A stretch of 64,000 bases of DNA from Desulfomicrobium apsheronum. GTDB lineage: Bacteria > Desulfobacterota > Desulfovibrionia > Desulfovibrionales > Desulfomicrobiaceae. Positions 1-8,982 of the stretch are shown here, piece after piece; the stretch's first letter is position 1; each line of letters begins with the position of its first letter. Below the pieces are notes generated by a model, which was given only the letters and a program-made list of their open reading frames with translations, searched no databases and was not told the origin of the DNA. The stretch lies in the NCBI RefSeq assembly GCF_900114115.1, contig NZ_FORX01000020.1, positions 1-64,000 on the forward strand, read 5' to 3'. The position numbers and the translations under genes were made by a program.

Positions 1-55
1 AAATGCTTGTCTTGTTTAAAATTTGGTCCGCCAACTGACGAACGTCTGAAAGACA

Positions 56-211
56 TCAGCGACCTTTCGGATTCTTTTCAGCACACTGGCACCCACCAGC
101 CTTTTTTTCGTTCATGATACGTTCAAAAATTGTAGATTTTCCTTTTTGAATAACATCCTGCTCAATATCGTCGGATGTATAGCCAAAACAATAGCATACG
201 AGTTCTGACAT
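56..211 (-). CDS. BFD-like [2Fe-2S]-binding small protein
   Basis: A 51-residue protein with an ATG start at 211 and a clear AAGGAG Shine-Dalgarno seven bases upstream. It begins with a CYCFGYT segment and has a GGCQCAEKNPKGR segment near its C-terminus. That Cys-x-Cys plus Cys-x-Cys layout followed by NPKGR is typical of stand-alone BFD-like / CopZ N-domain-like [2Fe-2S] proteins. The family is thought to bind one iron-sulphur cluster and to serve electron transfer or metal handling, but the partner is unknown here. No operon partner is visible: the sequence to the left edge shows no further start, and the WD40 genes to the right run the other way. Confidence 0.7.
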   Translation of the reverse strand: MSELVCYCFGYTSDDIEQDVIQKGKSTIFERIMNEKKAGGCQCAEKNPKGR

Positions 212-386
212 AATCAAACTCCTTAAAGAAATTTTCCGATGAATGCATGATTTTCTCTGAATTGATTACGGCCAGGATGACGGCGATGTCAATTTTTGGC
301 TCTGACGTCGGAAGGAATTTTTCAACACGCTGTTAGGTAACCGGGATGGTACGGTCACCGTCAGGAATACAAAGAGCGGCGAAGTC

Positions 387-1259
387 ATGCACGTACTCTC
401 CGGCCATAACGATAGAGTCACTTCAGTAGCCTTTAGTCCGGATGGATCAACGCTGGCTTCGGGCAGCGTTGATGGTACGATAATGATTTGGAATGTGAAA
501 AGCGGCGATGCCCTACGAACTCTTGGGGGAGAAGGGGCTTACTTTACTTCGGTGTCCTTTAGCCCTGATGGGTCAAAGTTGGCTGCGGCAGATTGGAATA
601 CAATAAAGATATGGGATATGCAAAATGGCCATCTCTTAGGTGAGATAAGTGGTCGCAGCAATGTCAATTCAGTATCTTTCAATCCAGACGGAACGACAAT
701 TGCTTCAAGTAGTGACGATCAACTAATAAGAATTTGGAATGTACAGAACGGCGAACTCGTTCATACACTCAGCAGTCATACTGATAAAGTCACATCAGTA
801 TCTTTCAGTCCGGATGGGACGATGCTGGCTTCTGGTGGTTTAGACGGAGTGATAAAGATATGGGATGTAAAAAAATGCATGATCGAGCGTACGCTCAGTG
901 GTCACGCTCCTGGAAATGTTTCTGTTTCATTTAGTTCCGATGGAGAAACGCTGGCTTCGGGCGGCTTTGATGGTACGGTAAAGATTTGGGATGTAAAAAG
1001 CGGAAATTTGAAATGGGTGATTGCTTTGTTACATACCAATGAATGGTTTGCTTTTAATCCGAAAAAATCGTTTTATCTCTCATCTTTACACGGTGATAAA
1101 TACGCTGGAATTCGATTCAATAATTTGCCTGAACCGTTATATGTATATAATCTTGGAACATATTATAAGGACGAACTGAAGAGATGGAGCATATCAAATG
1201 TATTAAATGAATCAAATCCAATCATTATAAGAAAGTGGATTCATAAAGCATGGGAGTAA
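387..1259 (+). CDS. WD40-repeat protein, 5'-truncated gene
   Basis: This frame encodes five complete WD40 blades, each with the SFSPDG...IWDV pattern, and then about 80 residues that no longer match the repeat. In-frame sequence upstream of the first ATG (306-386) still encodes the second half of another blade (NRDGTVTVRNTKSGEV), and an in-frame stop lies at 303. The reading frame therefore starts inside a repeat, which indicates loss of the 5' part, including any signal peptide. No good ribosome-binding site precedes 387. It is a paralogue of the next gene, and both are more AT-rich than the chromosome further right. Expression is doubtful, and pseudogene status is likely. Bases 212-386 hold no other gene. 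Confidence 0.6.
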   Translation: MHVLSGHNDRVTSVAFSPDGSTLASGSVDGTIMIWNVKSGDALRTLGGEGAYFTSVSFSPDGSKLAAADWNTIKIWDMQNGHLLGEISGRSNVNSVSFNPDGTTIASSSDDQLIRIWNVQNGELVHTLSSHTDKVTSVSFSPDGTMLASGGLDGVIKIWDVKKCMIERTLSGHAPGNVSVSFSSDGETLASGGFDGTVKIWDVKSGNLKWVIALLHTNEWFAFNPKKSFYLSSLHGDKYAGIRFNNLPEPLYVYNLGTYYKDELKRWSISNVLNESNPIIIRKWIHKAWE

Positions 1260-1331
1260 ATTTCTATGCTATAATTTTATATCTAGGAATAATATGAGTC
1301 ATTAAAAATTTTTACATATTTGGAGGTATGT

Positions 1332-4082
1332 ATGTTTAAAATTTTCATAATTACTATATATATTTTTATATTTGCGACCCAATCATTTTCAGAAAATAAA
1401 GAAAAATTTCTTCAAATGGAGAAAATTCCTGGAGTTATTTCTGCATCTTTTTCGCCTAATGGGGAAACAATCGCCTTGGGATGCGAAGATGATACTATAA
1501 AAGTATGGAATGTTAAAAGTGGAAAGCTGCTACGCACACTCAATGGACATACTGCTGATGTCACTTCGGTAGTTTTCAGTCCTGATGGGACGATGCTTGT
1601 CTCTGGCAGTTCCGACAAAACAGTATTAATATGGAATACAAATAATGGAGAAATATTACGAACACTTAGAGGGCATACCGCTGATGTCACTTCGGTGTCT
1701 TTCAGAGTGGACGGAGAGACTTTGGCTTCAGCCGACTCTCACGGAAGGATAATTGTCTGGGATGTGCAGAGCGGGGGAATCTTGCTCGATCTCATCGGCC
1801 ATCAGGAGAGAGTCAATTCCATTTCTTTCAGTCCGGACGGAGCGAGGCTGGCTTCGGCAGGCTTAGATGGTATGGTAATAGTTTGGGATGTGGAGACCGG
1901 CATGGCTGTGCGCATGCTCACCGCTCATTACGACAGCGTCACTTCGGTTTCTTTCAGTCCAGACGGGGCGACTCTTGCTTCGGGTAGCAAGGATAGGAGG
2001 GTGATATTTTGGCATGTCCGTAGTGGCGCTATGATGTACACACTCGATGTCGATGAGAAAGTCACTTCGACTTCCTTCAGCCCTGACGGCACAATGTTCG
2101 CTGCAGGTAGTATGGAGAAGGCGACAACTGTCTGGGATGTGAGTAGCAGCGAAATACTGTACAGTATCGGCGGCCATGATGATAGTATTACATCTGTTTC
2201 GTTTAGCAACGATAACTCTGTCCTGCTTTCTGCAAGTATTGATGGCATGATAAATATTTGGGATGTGAAAAGTTGCAATTCAGCACGTACCATTGGTGAT
2301 GATAAATTTTTTTCTGTATCTTATAGTTTTGATGGAATGATGCTATCTTCTGGTTCTTTTGATGGAAAAATACGAATTTGGGATATGACAAGCGGCAAGG
2401 TTGTGCATACGCTTAGCGGTCATACTGGAAAAGTCACTTCGGTTTCCTTTAGTCCAGATGGGACGACTCTGGCTTCAGGCGGCAAGGATAGAAAGATTAA
2501 GATTTGGAGCTTGCTGAGCGGCGAAGTTGTACGCACGCTCGGCGGCCATGCAGGTGAAGTCGCTTCGGTTTCCTTCAGTCCGGACGGGGATTATCTGGCT
2601 TCAGCCAATGAGGATGGACTGATAAAAATTTGGGATGTGAAAAGTGGCGAAGCCCTGCGCACGCTCGGCGGCCATGCAGGTGAAGTCACTTCGGTTTCTT
2701 TCAGTCCAGACGGAACAACGTTGGCTTCGAGCGGCTTGGATGGTTTTATAAGGGCCTGGAATGTGACGAGTGGCGAGGCCGTACGTACGTTCAGCGGTCA
2801 TAAAGGTCATGTCTATTCGGTCTCCTTCAGTCCAGATGGAGCGATGTTGGCTTCAGCTGGCTCGGATGAAACGATAAAGCTTTGGGATGTCGAGAGTGGC
2901 AGCGCATTGCGCACATTCAGTGGACATAAAGGTCGTGTGCGTTCGGCCTCCTTCAGTCCGGACGGGATGACGATGGTTTCGGGCAGCGAAGATGGAATAG
3001 TTGTATGGGATGTCGGGAGTGGCGCGATCGTTCGCACGATCGGCGGTGAAGCAAAAAGTGTATATTCGCTATCCTTAAATCCGGATGGAATGACTGTTGC
3101 GGCTGCTGGACGGGATAATTCGATAAAAGTGTGGGATGTGCAAAGCGGCAACGCTGTACGTATACTTGGGGGGCATAACGGTCATATCTATTCAGCCTCA
3201 TTCAATCCGGATGGAACGAAGTTGGCTTCGGGTAGTTCTGATAGCACAATAAAAGTTTGGGATTTGAAAAGCGGCGAGGTCGAACTTACGTTCACCGGCC
3301 ATACTGACGTAGTGAGTTCGGTTTCCTTCAGCCCGGACGGCGCGTTGCTGGCTTCGGGCAGCTGGGATGGTACGACAAAGATTTGGAGTATGCGGAGCGC
3401 TGAGGTAATACACAACCTTGGGGGCAATGTCGGCAGAATTTTTTCGACCTCCTTCAGTCCAGACGGAGCGATGGTGGCTTCAGGCAGCGACAATGGAATA
3501 ATGATTTGGGATGTGAAGAGTGGTGAGATCGTGCGTACGTTCGGCGGCAATGCAGGCACTGTGTATTCGCTATCCTTCAGTCCAAGTGGAACGATGATAG
3601 CTTCCGGCAGCGACTATGGGATAAAATTTTGGGATGTGAGCAGTGGTGAGGTCATACGTATATTCAGAAGCCAGCCTTATTACACTATCACGTCATTATC
3701 CTTCAGTCCGGATGGCGCAATGCTGGCCTCGAGTAACGGAGACGAGGTGATCATGGTTTGGGATGTGAGGAGCGGCGATGTCGTTAGCAGACTCGCCGAC
3801 GATTTTGATAGCGTGACTTCGGTCGCCTTCGGTCCTGACGGCGAGACGCTGGCTTCGGGAGGCTTTGGTGGGGCAAAAATTTGGGATGTGAGTGGTAGCG
3901 TGGTTCTACGTACATTTAGGGGTCATTCTTGGAGGGGGGTAACCTCCTTTAGTCCGGATGGGACGAAGCTAGTTTCGGACATCAACGTAGAAAAGGGCCT
4001 TAATATCTGGGATATAAATAACGGTGGGCGCGTGTTATCTTTCTGGAGTAACCCCAATATTACTTCGAGCAGAAAATGGTAA
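1332..4082 (+). CDS. Exported WD40-repeat protein with 21 blades
   Basis: A 916-residue protein. The ATG at 1332 is chosen because GGAGG lies five bases upstream (1322-1326) and because it gives a signal peptide: FKIFIITIYIFIFATQSFS, then ENKEK. After about residue 30 the protein is almost entirely WD40 repeats of 40-42 residues. I count 21, which would fit three seven-bladed beta-propellers. WD40 propellers are protein-interaction scaffolds, and nothing here suggests an enzyme domain. Export implies a periplasmic or surface role. The coding sequence has lower GC than the genes from 4.1 kb on, consistent with transfer. The gene ends 50 bases before a truncated copy of the tandem module, so the WD40 block seems to have been joined to the left end of that array. 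Confidence 0.85.
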   Translation: MFKIFIITIYIFIFATQSFSENKEKFLQMEKIPGVISASFSPNGETIALGCEDDTIKVWNVKSGKLLRTLNGHTADVTSVVFSPDGTMLVSGSSDKTVLIWNTNNGEILRTLRGHTADVTSVSFRVDGETLASADSHGRIIVWDVQSGGILLDLIGHQERVNSISFSPDGARLASAGLDGMVIVWDVETGMAVRMLTAHYDSVTSVSFSPDGATLASGSKDRRVIFWHVRSGAMMYTLDVDEKVTSTSFSPDGTMFAAGSMEKATTVWDVSSSEILYSIGGHDDSITSVSFSNDNSVLLSASIDGMINIWDVKSCNSARTIGDDKFFSVSYSFDGMMLSSGSFDGKIRIWDMTSGKVVHTLSGHTGKVTSVSFSPDGTTLASGGKDRKIKIWSLLSGEVVRTLGGHAGEVASVSFSPDGDYLASANEDGLIKIWDVKSGEALRTLGGHAGEVTSVSFSPDGTTLASSGLDGFIRAWNVTSGEAVRTFSGHKGHVYSVSFSPDGAMLASAGSDETIKLWDVESGSALRTFSGHKGRVRSASFSPDGMTMVSGSEDGIVVWDVGSGAIVRTIGGEAKSVYSLSLNPDGMTVAAAGRDNSIKVWDVQSGNAVRILGGHNGHIYSASFNPDGTKLASGSSDSTIKVWDLKSGEVELTFTGHTDVVSSVSFSPDGALLASGSWDGTTKIWSMRSAEVIHNLGGNVGRIFSTSFSPDGAMVASGSDNGIMIWDVKSGEIVRTFGGNAGTVYSLSFSPSGTMIASGSDYGIKFWDVSSGEVIRIFRSQPYYTITSLSFSPDGAMLASSNGDEVIMVWDVRSGDVVSRLADDFDSVTSVAFGPDGETLASGGFGGAKIWDVSGSVVLRTFRGHSWRGVTSFSPDGTKLVSDINVEKGLNIWDINNGGRVLSFWSNPNITSSRKW

Positions 4083-4132
4083 ATGTGGCTTCGCCGCTAG
4101 TCCATTTGTAATAATTAAAGAATCCTGGTTAA

Positions 4133-4366
4133 GTGGACAAGATCCTGCTGCAAGCCAAAGACATACTGGGCTCTCCCGTGGTCAACCCTTGCGAGCGTGG
4201 CAACGTTCACTATTCCATCGAGCCTTCAGCCGCAGTGTTTCACATGTGCAGCGCGGACATGGACCTTTTCACCAAATCAAAAGGCTTCCTCATGAAGGTT
4301 ACCCTGCAACGAAATCTTGCCGAACCGGACTTTTCCGAGAGGGATATCGTCGCCATAGCTCTGTAG
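4133..4366 (+). pseudogene. 5'-truncated copy of the 162-aa array protein (module copy 1)
   Basis: These 77 codons (GTG at 4133) match the last 76 residues of the proteins at 5579-6067 and 7283-7771. They share KILLQ, VVNP, HYSIEPSAAVFHMCSADMDL and a C-terminal IVAIAL/IVGIAL. The first 85 or so residues present in the other copies are missing, and homology stops abruptly next to the end of the WD40 gene. A weak GTG start could still permit translation, but the protein would lack half of its length. It is followed 15 bases later by the Sel1-like gene, as in the intact copies. Function unknown. Confidence 0.65.
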
Positions 4367-4381
4367 TACGGGCAAGCTGGG

Positions 4382-5575
4382 ATGAAAATGAAATACGCAT
4401 TAAGCCTGTTTTCCGCACTGTTTTGGCTGGCCATGCTTCCCGCCGTTGCCATGGCCACGGTGGCTGAGGAGGCAAAATTCTTTTATGAAGAAGCTTCCGG
4501 TCCAACAGACGAGGAACTGTCCTCAGAAGTCGGATTCATTCGTTATACGTATACAACAAAATTGTCCCACTCCAGACTTGGCCTGGATGCTTCCGAAAAA
4601 CAATACCTGTTCAACGAACTCCTTACCAATGCCCTCCAAGGCGACATCCACGCCCTGGCCATGGCTGCCGTCCTGCCACATGTGGACCCGGAGTTCTCCG
4701 AAGGCAGTGACGTCACCCCCATCGAGCCGTGGCTCATCCGGCACTTGGGCGAGGCCGAAGGCCACTGGCTTTTGGGCGTATTCTACCTGCACTGGCTCTC
4801 CGGCTTCCCGCCCTTGAGTCACGCGCCCGTGTACATGAACGCCCCGGACCATTTCCGCAAAAGTGCCCTGGCCGGCAACCGCAAGTCCATGCTTTTCGCC
4901 AGCGGCCACGTCCCCAAGGGGGACGATTTCACTCCACCCCCAGGTCAGGAACTGAAACACCCCATGCCAGACTATATCGCGAAAGGGGAACGGGAAAAGT
5001 GGTATTGGGCGGTGCGCGCTGCGGAACTGGGCGATGCCTGGGCCAATGCTTTCGTCGGAAGCGAATATGCACATGTGCAGCCCGGCTGGCCAGTGGAGGA
5101 GACCAGCCGCATGGTCCTATGCTATTGGGACCGGGCTGCACGGTTTGGTTACTATAAAGCAGGATCTTGGCTATCGCTCATCTTTGAAAATGGTATAAAT
5201 ACAGATCACGGGACCCATATCGTAACCGAACAAGACTGCAAAAAGGCTTTTTTCTATGGGGCGTTGAGGGCCAGATTGAAAACCGACGGTGAATATCTAA
5301 AGGACAAAAAAAAATCTGAGGCTGGCGCAGCAGCCGAATTTCATGCCCAAAATTACCTCAAAGGCATCCCCAAAATCAACTTCGCCCCCTGCATGACCCA
5401 GTCCCAATACGAAGCCGCCCTCAAGGAAAGCAAGATCGCCTACGACGAGTTCAAAGCCCGGCAAGCCGAGGAAAAAGCGGCCCAGCAGGCCCTCTACGAC
5501 AAGGCCCGAAAAGCCCTGCCTGAGCTTAGGGCGGAACTTGCGGCTGTGGGCGTGAAGATCAGAGAGGAACAATAA
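4382..5575 (+). CDS. Exported Sel1-like repeat protein, array copy 1
   Basis: A 397-residue protein with a signal peptide (KYALSLFSALFWLAMLPAV, cleaved after AMA). The mature part carries degenerate Sel1/TPR-like helical pairs, for example ALAGNRKSMLFASG, AAELGDAWANAFVG and AARFGYYKAGSWL. The C-terminus is a charged helix rich in EEKAAQQALYDKARKALPELRAE-type sequence. Sel1-like repeats mediate protein-protein contacts, and small exported Sel1 proteins often act as immunity or adaptor proteins. That role is only an inference here. The gene follows the truncated 162-aa partner by 15 bases and precedes the next copy by three. It is nearly identical to copies at 6083 and 7787 except in a few variable windows. 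Confidence 0.75.
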   Translation: MKMKYALSLFSALFWLAMLPAVAMATVAEEAKFFYEEASGPTDEELSSEVGFIRYTYTTKLSHSRLGLDASEKQYLFNELLTNALQGDIHALAMAAVLPHVDPEFSEGSDVTPIEPWLIRHLGEAEGHWLLGVFYLHWLSGFPPLSHAPVYMNAPDHFRKSALAGNRKSMLFASGHVPKGDDFTPPPGQELKHPMPDYIAKGEREKWYWAVRAAELGDAWANAFVGSEYAHVQPGWPVEETSRMVLCYWDRAARFGYYKAGSWLSLIFENGINTDHGTHIVTEQDCKKAFFYGALRARLKTDGEYLKDKKKSEAGAAAEFHAQNYLKGIPKINFAPCMTQSQYEAALKESKIAYDEFKARQAEEKAAQQALYDKARKALPELRAELAAVGVKIREEQ

Positions 5576-5578
5576 GCC

Positions 5579-6067
5579 ATGTTTCTGCCTGTCAGCCTTC
5601 CTGTCCGAGAACTCAGTTCACAATCCAACATAGGATACGACGGCAAACGCCTGCGGGTCATCACACGTTGCTTCCGCGCGGCCATGCTGGGTCCGGCTTC
5701 AGCTGGCGTCGGAGTGCGCGTTCCCAGGCTCTTCGGTCATGGACCAATCAGCAGCCTGGACGGAGGCCAACTCGCGCAGGCGCCCATAGAGCAGGAAAAA
5801 GACGGCATGCTGGAAAGCGTGCTGGAATTCGATGTGAGCAAGATCCTGCTGCAAACCAAAGACATACTGGCCCCCCCCGTGGTCAACCCTTACGACCATC
5901 GCAAACTTCACTATTCCATCGAGCCATCAGCCGCAGTGTTTCACATGTGCAGCGCGGACATGGACCTTTTTGCCAAGTCAAAAGGCATCCCCATGACGGT
6001 CACCCTGCAGAGGGACCTTAACGAACCGGACTTTTCCGACAAAGATATCGTCGGCATCGCTTTGTAA
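5579..6067 (+). CDS. Unrecognised 162-aa protein, array copy 2
   Basis: I do not recognise this family. The protein has no obvious signal peptide or membrane segment. The N-terminal third is basic and variable between copies, while the rest is nearly invariant and includes the segments GGQLAQAPIEQEKDGMLESV, VVNPYDHRKLHYSIEP and FHMCSADMDLFAKSKG. The single conserved HMC cysteine could be functional. The gene starts three bases after the stop of the preceding Sel1-like gene and ends 15 bases before the next, so the pair is almost certainly cotranscribed. Its fixed pairing with an exported Sel1-like protein suggests a two-component module; which partner acts on which cannot be told from sequence. 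Confidence 0.7.
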   Translation: MFLPVSLPVRELSSQSNIGYDGKRLRVITRCFRAAMLGPASAGVGVRVPRLFGHGPISSLDGGQLAQAPIEQEKDGMLESVLEFDVSKILLQTKDILAPPVVNPYDHRKLHYSIEPSAAVFHMCSADMDLFAKSKGIPMTVTLQRDLNEPDFSDKDIVGIAL

Positions 6068-6082
6068 TACGAGCAAGGTGGG

Positions 6083-7279
6083 ATGAAAATGAAATACGTA
6101 TTAAGCCTGTTTTCCGCACTGTTTTGGCTGGCCATGCTTCCCGCCGTTGCCATGCCCACGGCGGCTGAGGAGGCAAAATTCTTTTATGAAGAAGCTTCCG
6201 GTCCAACAGACGAGGAACTGTCCTCAGAAGTCGGCATCGTACGTGCGGCCTACAAAATGTCGCTATTCCGTCCTGGCGAAAAATTCATGGACGCTTCGGA
6301 AAAACAATATCTGTTCACCGAACTCCTTACCAATGGCCTCCAAGGCGACATCCACGCTCTGGCCATGGCCTCTGTCCTGCCGCACGTGGACCCGGAGTTC
6401 AGTAAAGGCATTGACGTCAGCCCCATCGAGCCGTGGCTCATCCGGCATCTCGGCGAGGCCGGAGGACACTGGCTCCTTGGAGTATTCTACCTGCACTGGC
6501 TCTCCGGCTCCCCACCCCTGAGCCATGATCCCGTATACCTGAACGCCCCGAAGCATTTCCGCAAAAGCGCCCTGGCCGGCAATCGCAAATCCATGCTCTT
6601 CGCCAGCGGCCATGTTCCCAGGGGGGACGACTTCACCCCACCCCCAGGCCAGGAACTGAATCACCCCATGCCGGACTATATTGCAAAAGGGGAACGAGAA
6701 AAGTGGTACTGGACGGTGCGGGCCGCAGAATTGGGGGATGCGTGGGCCAATTATTTTGTCGGTCGGACCTATGCAAAGGTGCGGACTAACCGAGCTGTGG
6801 AGGAAGCTAGTCGCATGGTCCTGTACTATTGGGACCGGGCTGCGCGGTTTGGTTACTATAAAGCAGGATCGTGGCTGACGCTTATCTTGGAAAATGGCGT
6901 AAACACTGATCACGAGACACATATTGTTAGTGTTAAAGACTGTAAAAAAGCATTTTTTTATATGGTTTTACGGGAGAGATATCTTACAGATGGTGAATAT
7001 TTAAAGGATAAAAAAATATCTGAAGACGGTTCTGCTGCCGAATTCTATGCCCAGAAATTTCTCAAAGGCATCCCCAAAATCAACTTCGCCCCCTGCATGA
7101 CCCAGTCCGAATACGATGCCGCCCTCAAGGAAAGCAAAATCACCTACGACGAGTTCAAGGCCCGGCAGGCCGAGGAAAAAGCGGCCCAGCAGGCCCTCTA
7201 CGACAAGGCTCGAAAGGCTCTGCCTGAGCTCAGGGCTGAGCTTGCGGCCGTGGGCGTGAAGATCGGGGATGGGCAATAA
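6083..7279 (+). CDS. Exported Sel1-like repeat protein, array copy 2
   Basis: A 398-residue paralogue of the proteins at 4382 and 7787, with the same signal peptide and C-terminal charged helix. It is the most divergent copy in two windows. Around residues 50-70 it reads IVRAAYKMSLFRPGEKFMD where the other two read FIRYTYTTKLSHS. Around 245-310 it has RTYAKVRTNRAVEEASRM and an AT-richer stretch (about 6890-7030). The surrounding sequence is almost identical, so variation is focused on windows that might determine specificity. Spacing to its neighbours repeats the pattern of the other copies (15 bases before, 3 bases after). Confidence 0.75.
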   Translation: MKMKYVLSLFSALFWLAMLPAVAMPTAAEEAKFFYEEASGPTDEELSSEVGIVRAAYKMSLFRPGEKFMDASEKQYLFTELLTNGLQGDIHALAMASVLPHVDPEFSKGIDVSPIEPWLIRHLGEAGGHWLLGVFYLHWLSGSPPLSHDPVYLNAPKHFRKSALAGNRKSMLFASGHVPRGDDFTPPPGQELNHPMPDYIAKGEREKWYWTVRAAELGDAWANYFVGRTYAKVRTNRAVEEASRMVLYYWDRAARFGYYKAGSWLTLILENGVNTDHETHIVSVKDCKKAFFYMVLRERYLTDGEYLKDKKISEDGSAAEFYAQKFLKGIPKINFAPCMTQSEYDAALKESKITYDEFKARQAEEKAAQQALYDKARKALPELRAELAAVGVKIGDGQ

Positions 7280-7282
7280 ATC

Positions 7283-7771
7283 ATGCCCCTGCCCGCCGAC
7301 ATTTCTACCCGAAGAATCAGCCCGCAGATCAGCGTCGACGTCGTGGGCAAGCGCCTGCGCGTCACCACACGCTGCTTTCGCCCGGCCATGCTGGGTCCGG
7401 CTTCAGCCGGCATCGGAGTGCGCGTTCCCAGACTCTTCGGGCATGGACCAAGCAACAGCCTGGACGGAGGCCAACTCGCGCAGGCGCCCATAGAGCAGGA
7501 AAAAGACGGCATGCTGGAAAGCGTGCTGGAATTCGATGTGAGCAAGATCCTGCTGCAAACCAAAGACATACTGGCCACCCCCGTGGTCAACCCTTACGAC
7601 CATCGCAAACTTCACTATTCCATCGAGCCATCAGCCGCAGTGTTTCACATGTGCAGCGCGGACATGGACCTTTTTGCCAAGTCAAAAGGCTTCCTCATGA
7701 AGGTTACCCTGCAGCGAGACCTTAATGAACCGGACTTTTCCGAGAAAGATATCGTCGGCATCGCTTTGTAA
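7283..7771 (+). CDS. Unrecognised 162-aa protein, array copy 3
   Basis: Same length as the protein at 5579. The first about 30 residues differ (it begins MPLPADISTRRISPQ), after which the two are nearly identical. Near the C-terminus it reads KGFLMKVTLQRD, which matches truncated copy 1 (KGFLMKVTLQRN) rather than copy 2 (KGIPMTVTLQRD). This is a sign of exchange between copies. No known domain is evident. It starts three bases after the preceding stop and is followed after 15 bases by its Sel1-like partner. Confidence 0.7.
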   Translation: MPLPADISTRRISPQISVDVVGKRLRVTTRCFRPAMLGPASAGIGVRVPRLFGHGPSNSLDGGQLAQAPIEQEKDGMLESVLEFDVSKILLQTKDILATPVVNPYDHRKLHYSIEPSAAVFHMCSADMDLFAKSKGFLMKVTLQRDLNEPDFSEKDIVGIAL

Positions 7772-7786
7772 TACGAGCAAGGTGGG

Positions 7787-8980
7787 ATGAAAATGAAATA
7801 CGCATTAAGCCTGTTTTCCGCACTGTTTTGGATGGCCATGCTTCCAGCCGTTGCCATGGCCACGGCAGCTGAGGAGGCAAAATTCTTTTACGAAGAAGCT
7901 TCCGGTCCAACAGACGAGGAACTGTCCTCGGAAGTCGGATTCATTCGTTATACGTATACAACAAAATTGTCCCACTCCGGACTTGGCCTGGATGCTTCCG
8001 AAAAACAATACCTGTTCAACGAACTCCTTACCAATGCCCTCCAAGGCGACATCCACGCACTGGCCATGGCTGCCGTCCTGCCACATGTGGACCCGGAGTT
8101 CTCCGAAGGCAGTGACGTCACCCCCATCGAGCCGTGGCTCATCCGGCATCTCGGCGAGGCCGAAGGCCACTGGCTCCTGGGCGTGTTCTACCTACACTGG
8201 CTCTCCGGCTCCCCGCCCCTGAGCCATGATCCCGTATACCTGAACGCCCCGAAGCATTTCCGCAAAAGCGCCCTGGCCGGAAATCGCAAATCCATGCTCT
8301 TCGCCAGCGGCCACGTCCCCAAAGGGGACGACTTCACCCCGCCCCCTGGCCAGGAACTGAAGCACCCCATGCCGGACTATATCGCAAAAGGGGAACGAGA
8401 AAAGTGGTACTGGACGGTGCGCGCCGCGGAATTGGGGGATGCCTGGGCGAATTATTTTGTCGGAAGCGAATATGCACATGTGCAGTCTGGCTGGCCATTG
8501 GAGGAGACCAGTCGCATGGTTCTGTACTATTGGGACCGGGCTGCACGGTTTGGTTACTCTAATGCAGCCGCTTGGCTATCGCTCATCATGGAGGACGGAG
8601 AGAATACTGATTTCGGAACCCATGTCGTGACGGAGCGGGACTGCAAAAAGGCTTTTTTCTATATGGCATTGATGGCCCGGATGGAGACTGATGGGGAATA
8701 TCTGAAAGATAAAAAAAAATCTGAAGCTGGCGCAGCGGCCGAATTTCATGGCCAAAAATTCCTCAAAGGCATCCCCAAAATCAACTTCGCCCCCTGCATG
8801 ACCCAATCCGAATACGATGCCGCCCTCAAGGAAAGCAAGATCGCCTACGACGAGTTCAAGGCCCGGCAGGCCGAGGAAAAAGCGGCCCAGCAGGCCCTCT
8901 ACGACAAGGCCCGAGAGGCTCTGCCGGAGCTTAGGGCGGAACTTGCGGCTGTGGGCGTGAAAATGGGTGACGGGCAGTAG
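7787..8980 (+). CDS. Exported Sel1-like repeat protein, array copy 3 (mosaic)
   Basis: A 397-residue paralogue of the proteins at 4382 and 6083, with the same signal peptide. It is a visible mosaic. Residues about 48-125 follow copy 1 (FIRYTYTTKLSHSGLGLD, NALQGDIHALAMAAVL). The next stretch follows copy 2 (SGSPPLSHDPVYLNAPKHF and TVRAAELGDAWANYFVG). Around 245 it returns to a copy-1-like sequence (GSEYAHVQ). A distinct window follows at about 270-300 (YSNAAAWLSLIMEDGENTDFG). Its stop codon is followed by CC and then the start of a decayed fourth unit. Confidence 0.75.
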   Translation: MKMKYALSLFSALFWMAMLPAVAMATAAEEAKFFYEEASGPTDEELSSEVGFIRYTYTTKLSHSGLGLDASEKQYLFNELLTNALQGDIHALAMAAVLPHVDPEFSEGSDVTPIEPWLIRHLGEAEGHWLLGVFYLHWLSGSPPLSHDPVYLNAPKHFRKSALAGNRKSMLFASGHVPKGDDFTPPPGQELKHPMPDYIAKGEREKWYWTVRAAELGDAWANYFVGSEYAHVQSGWPLEETSRMVLYYWDRAARFGYSNAAAWLSLIMEDGENTDFGTHVVTERDCKKAFFYMALMARMETDGEYLKDKKKSEAGAAAEFHGQKFLKGIPKINFAPCMTQSEYDAALKESKIAYDEFKARQAEEKAAQQALYDKAREALPELRAELAAVGVKMGDGQ

Positions 8981-8982
8981 CC

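Noticed and set aside
1332-4082. DNA-level tandem repeat or CRISPR-like array in the WD40 gene
   Set aside because: The ~125-base periodicity is explained by WD40 blades; codon-level divergence shows protein-level selection.
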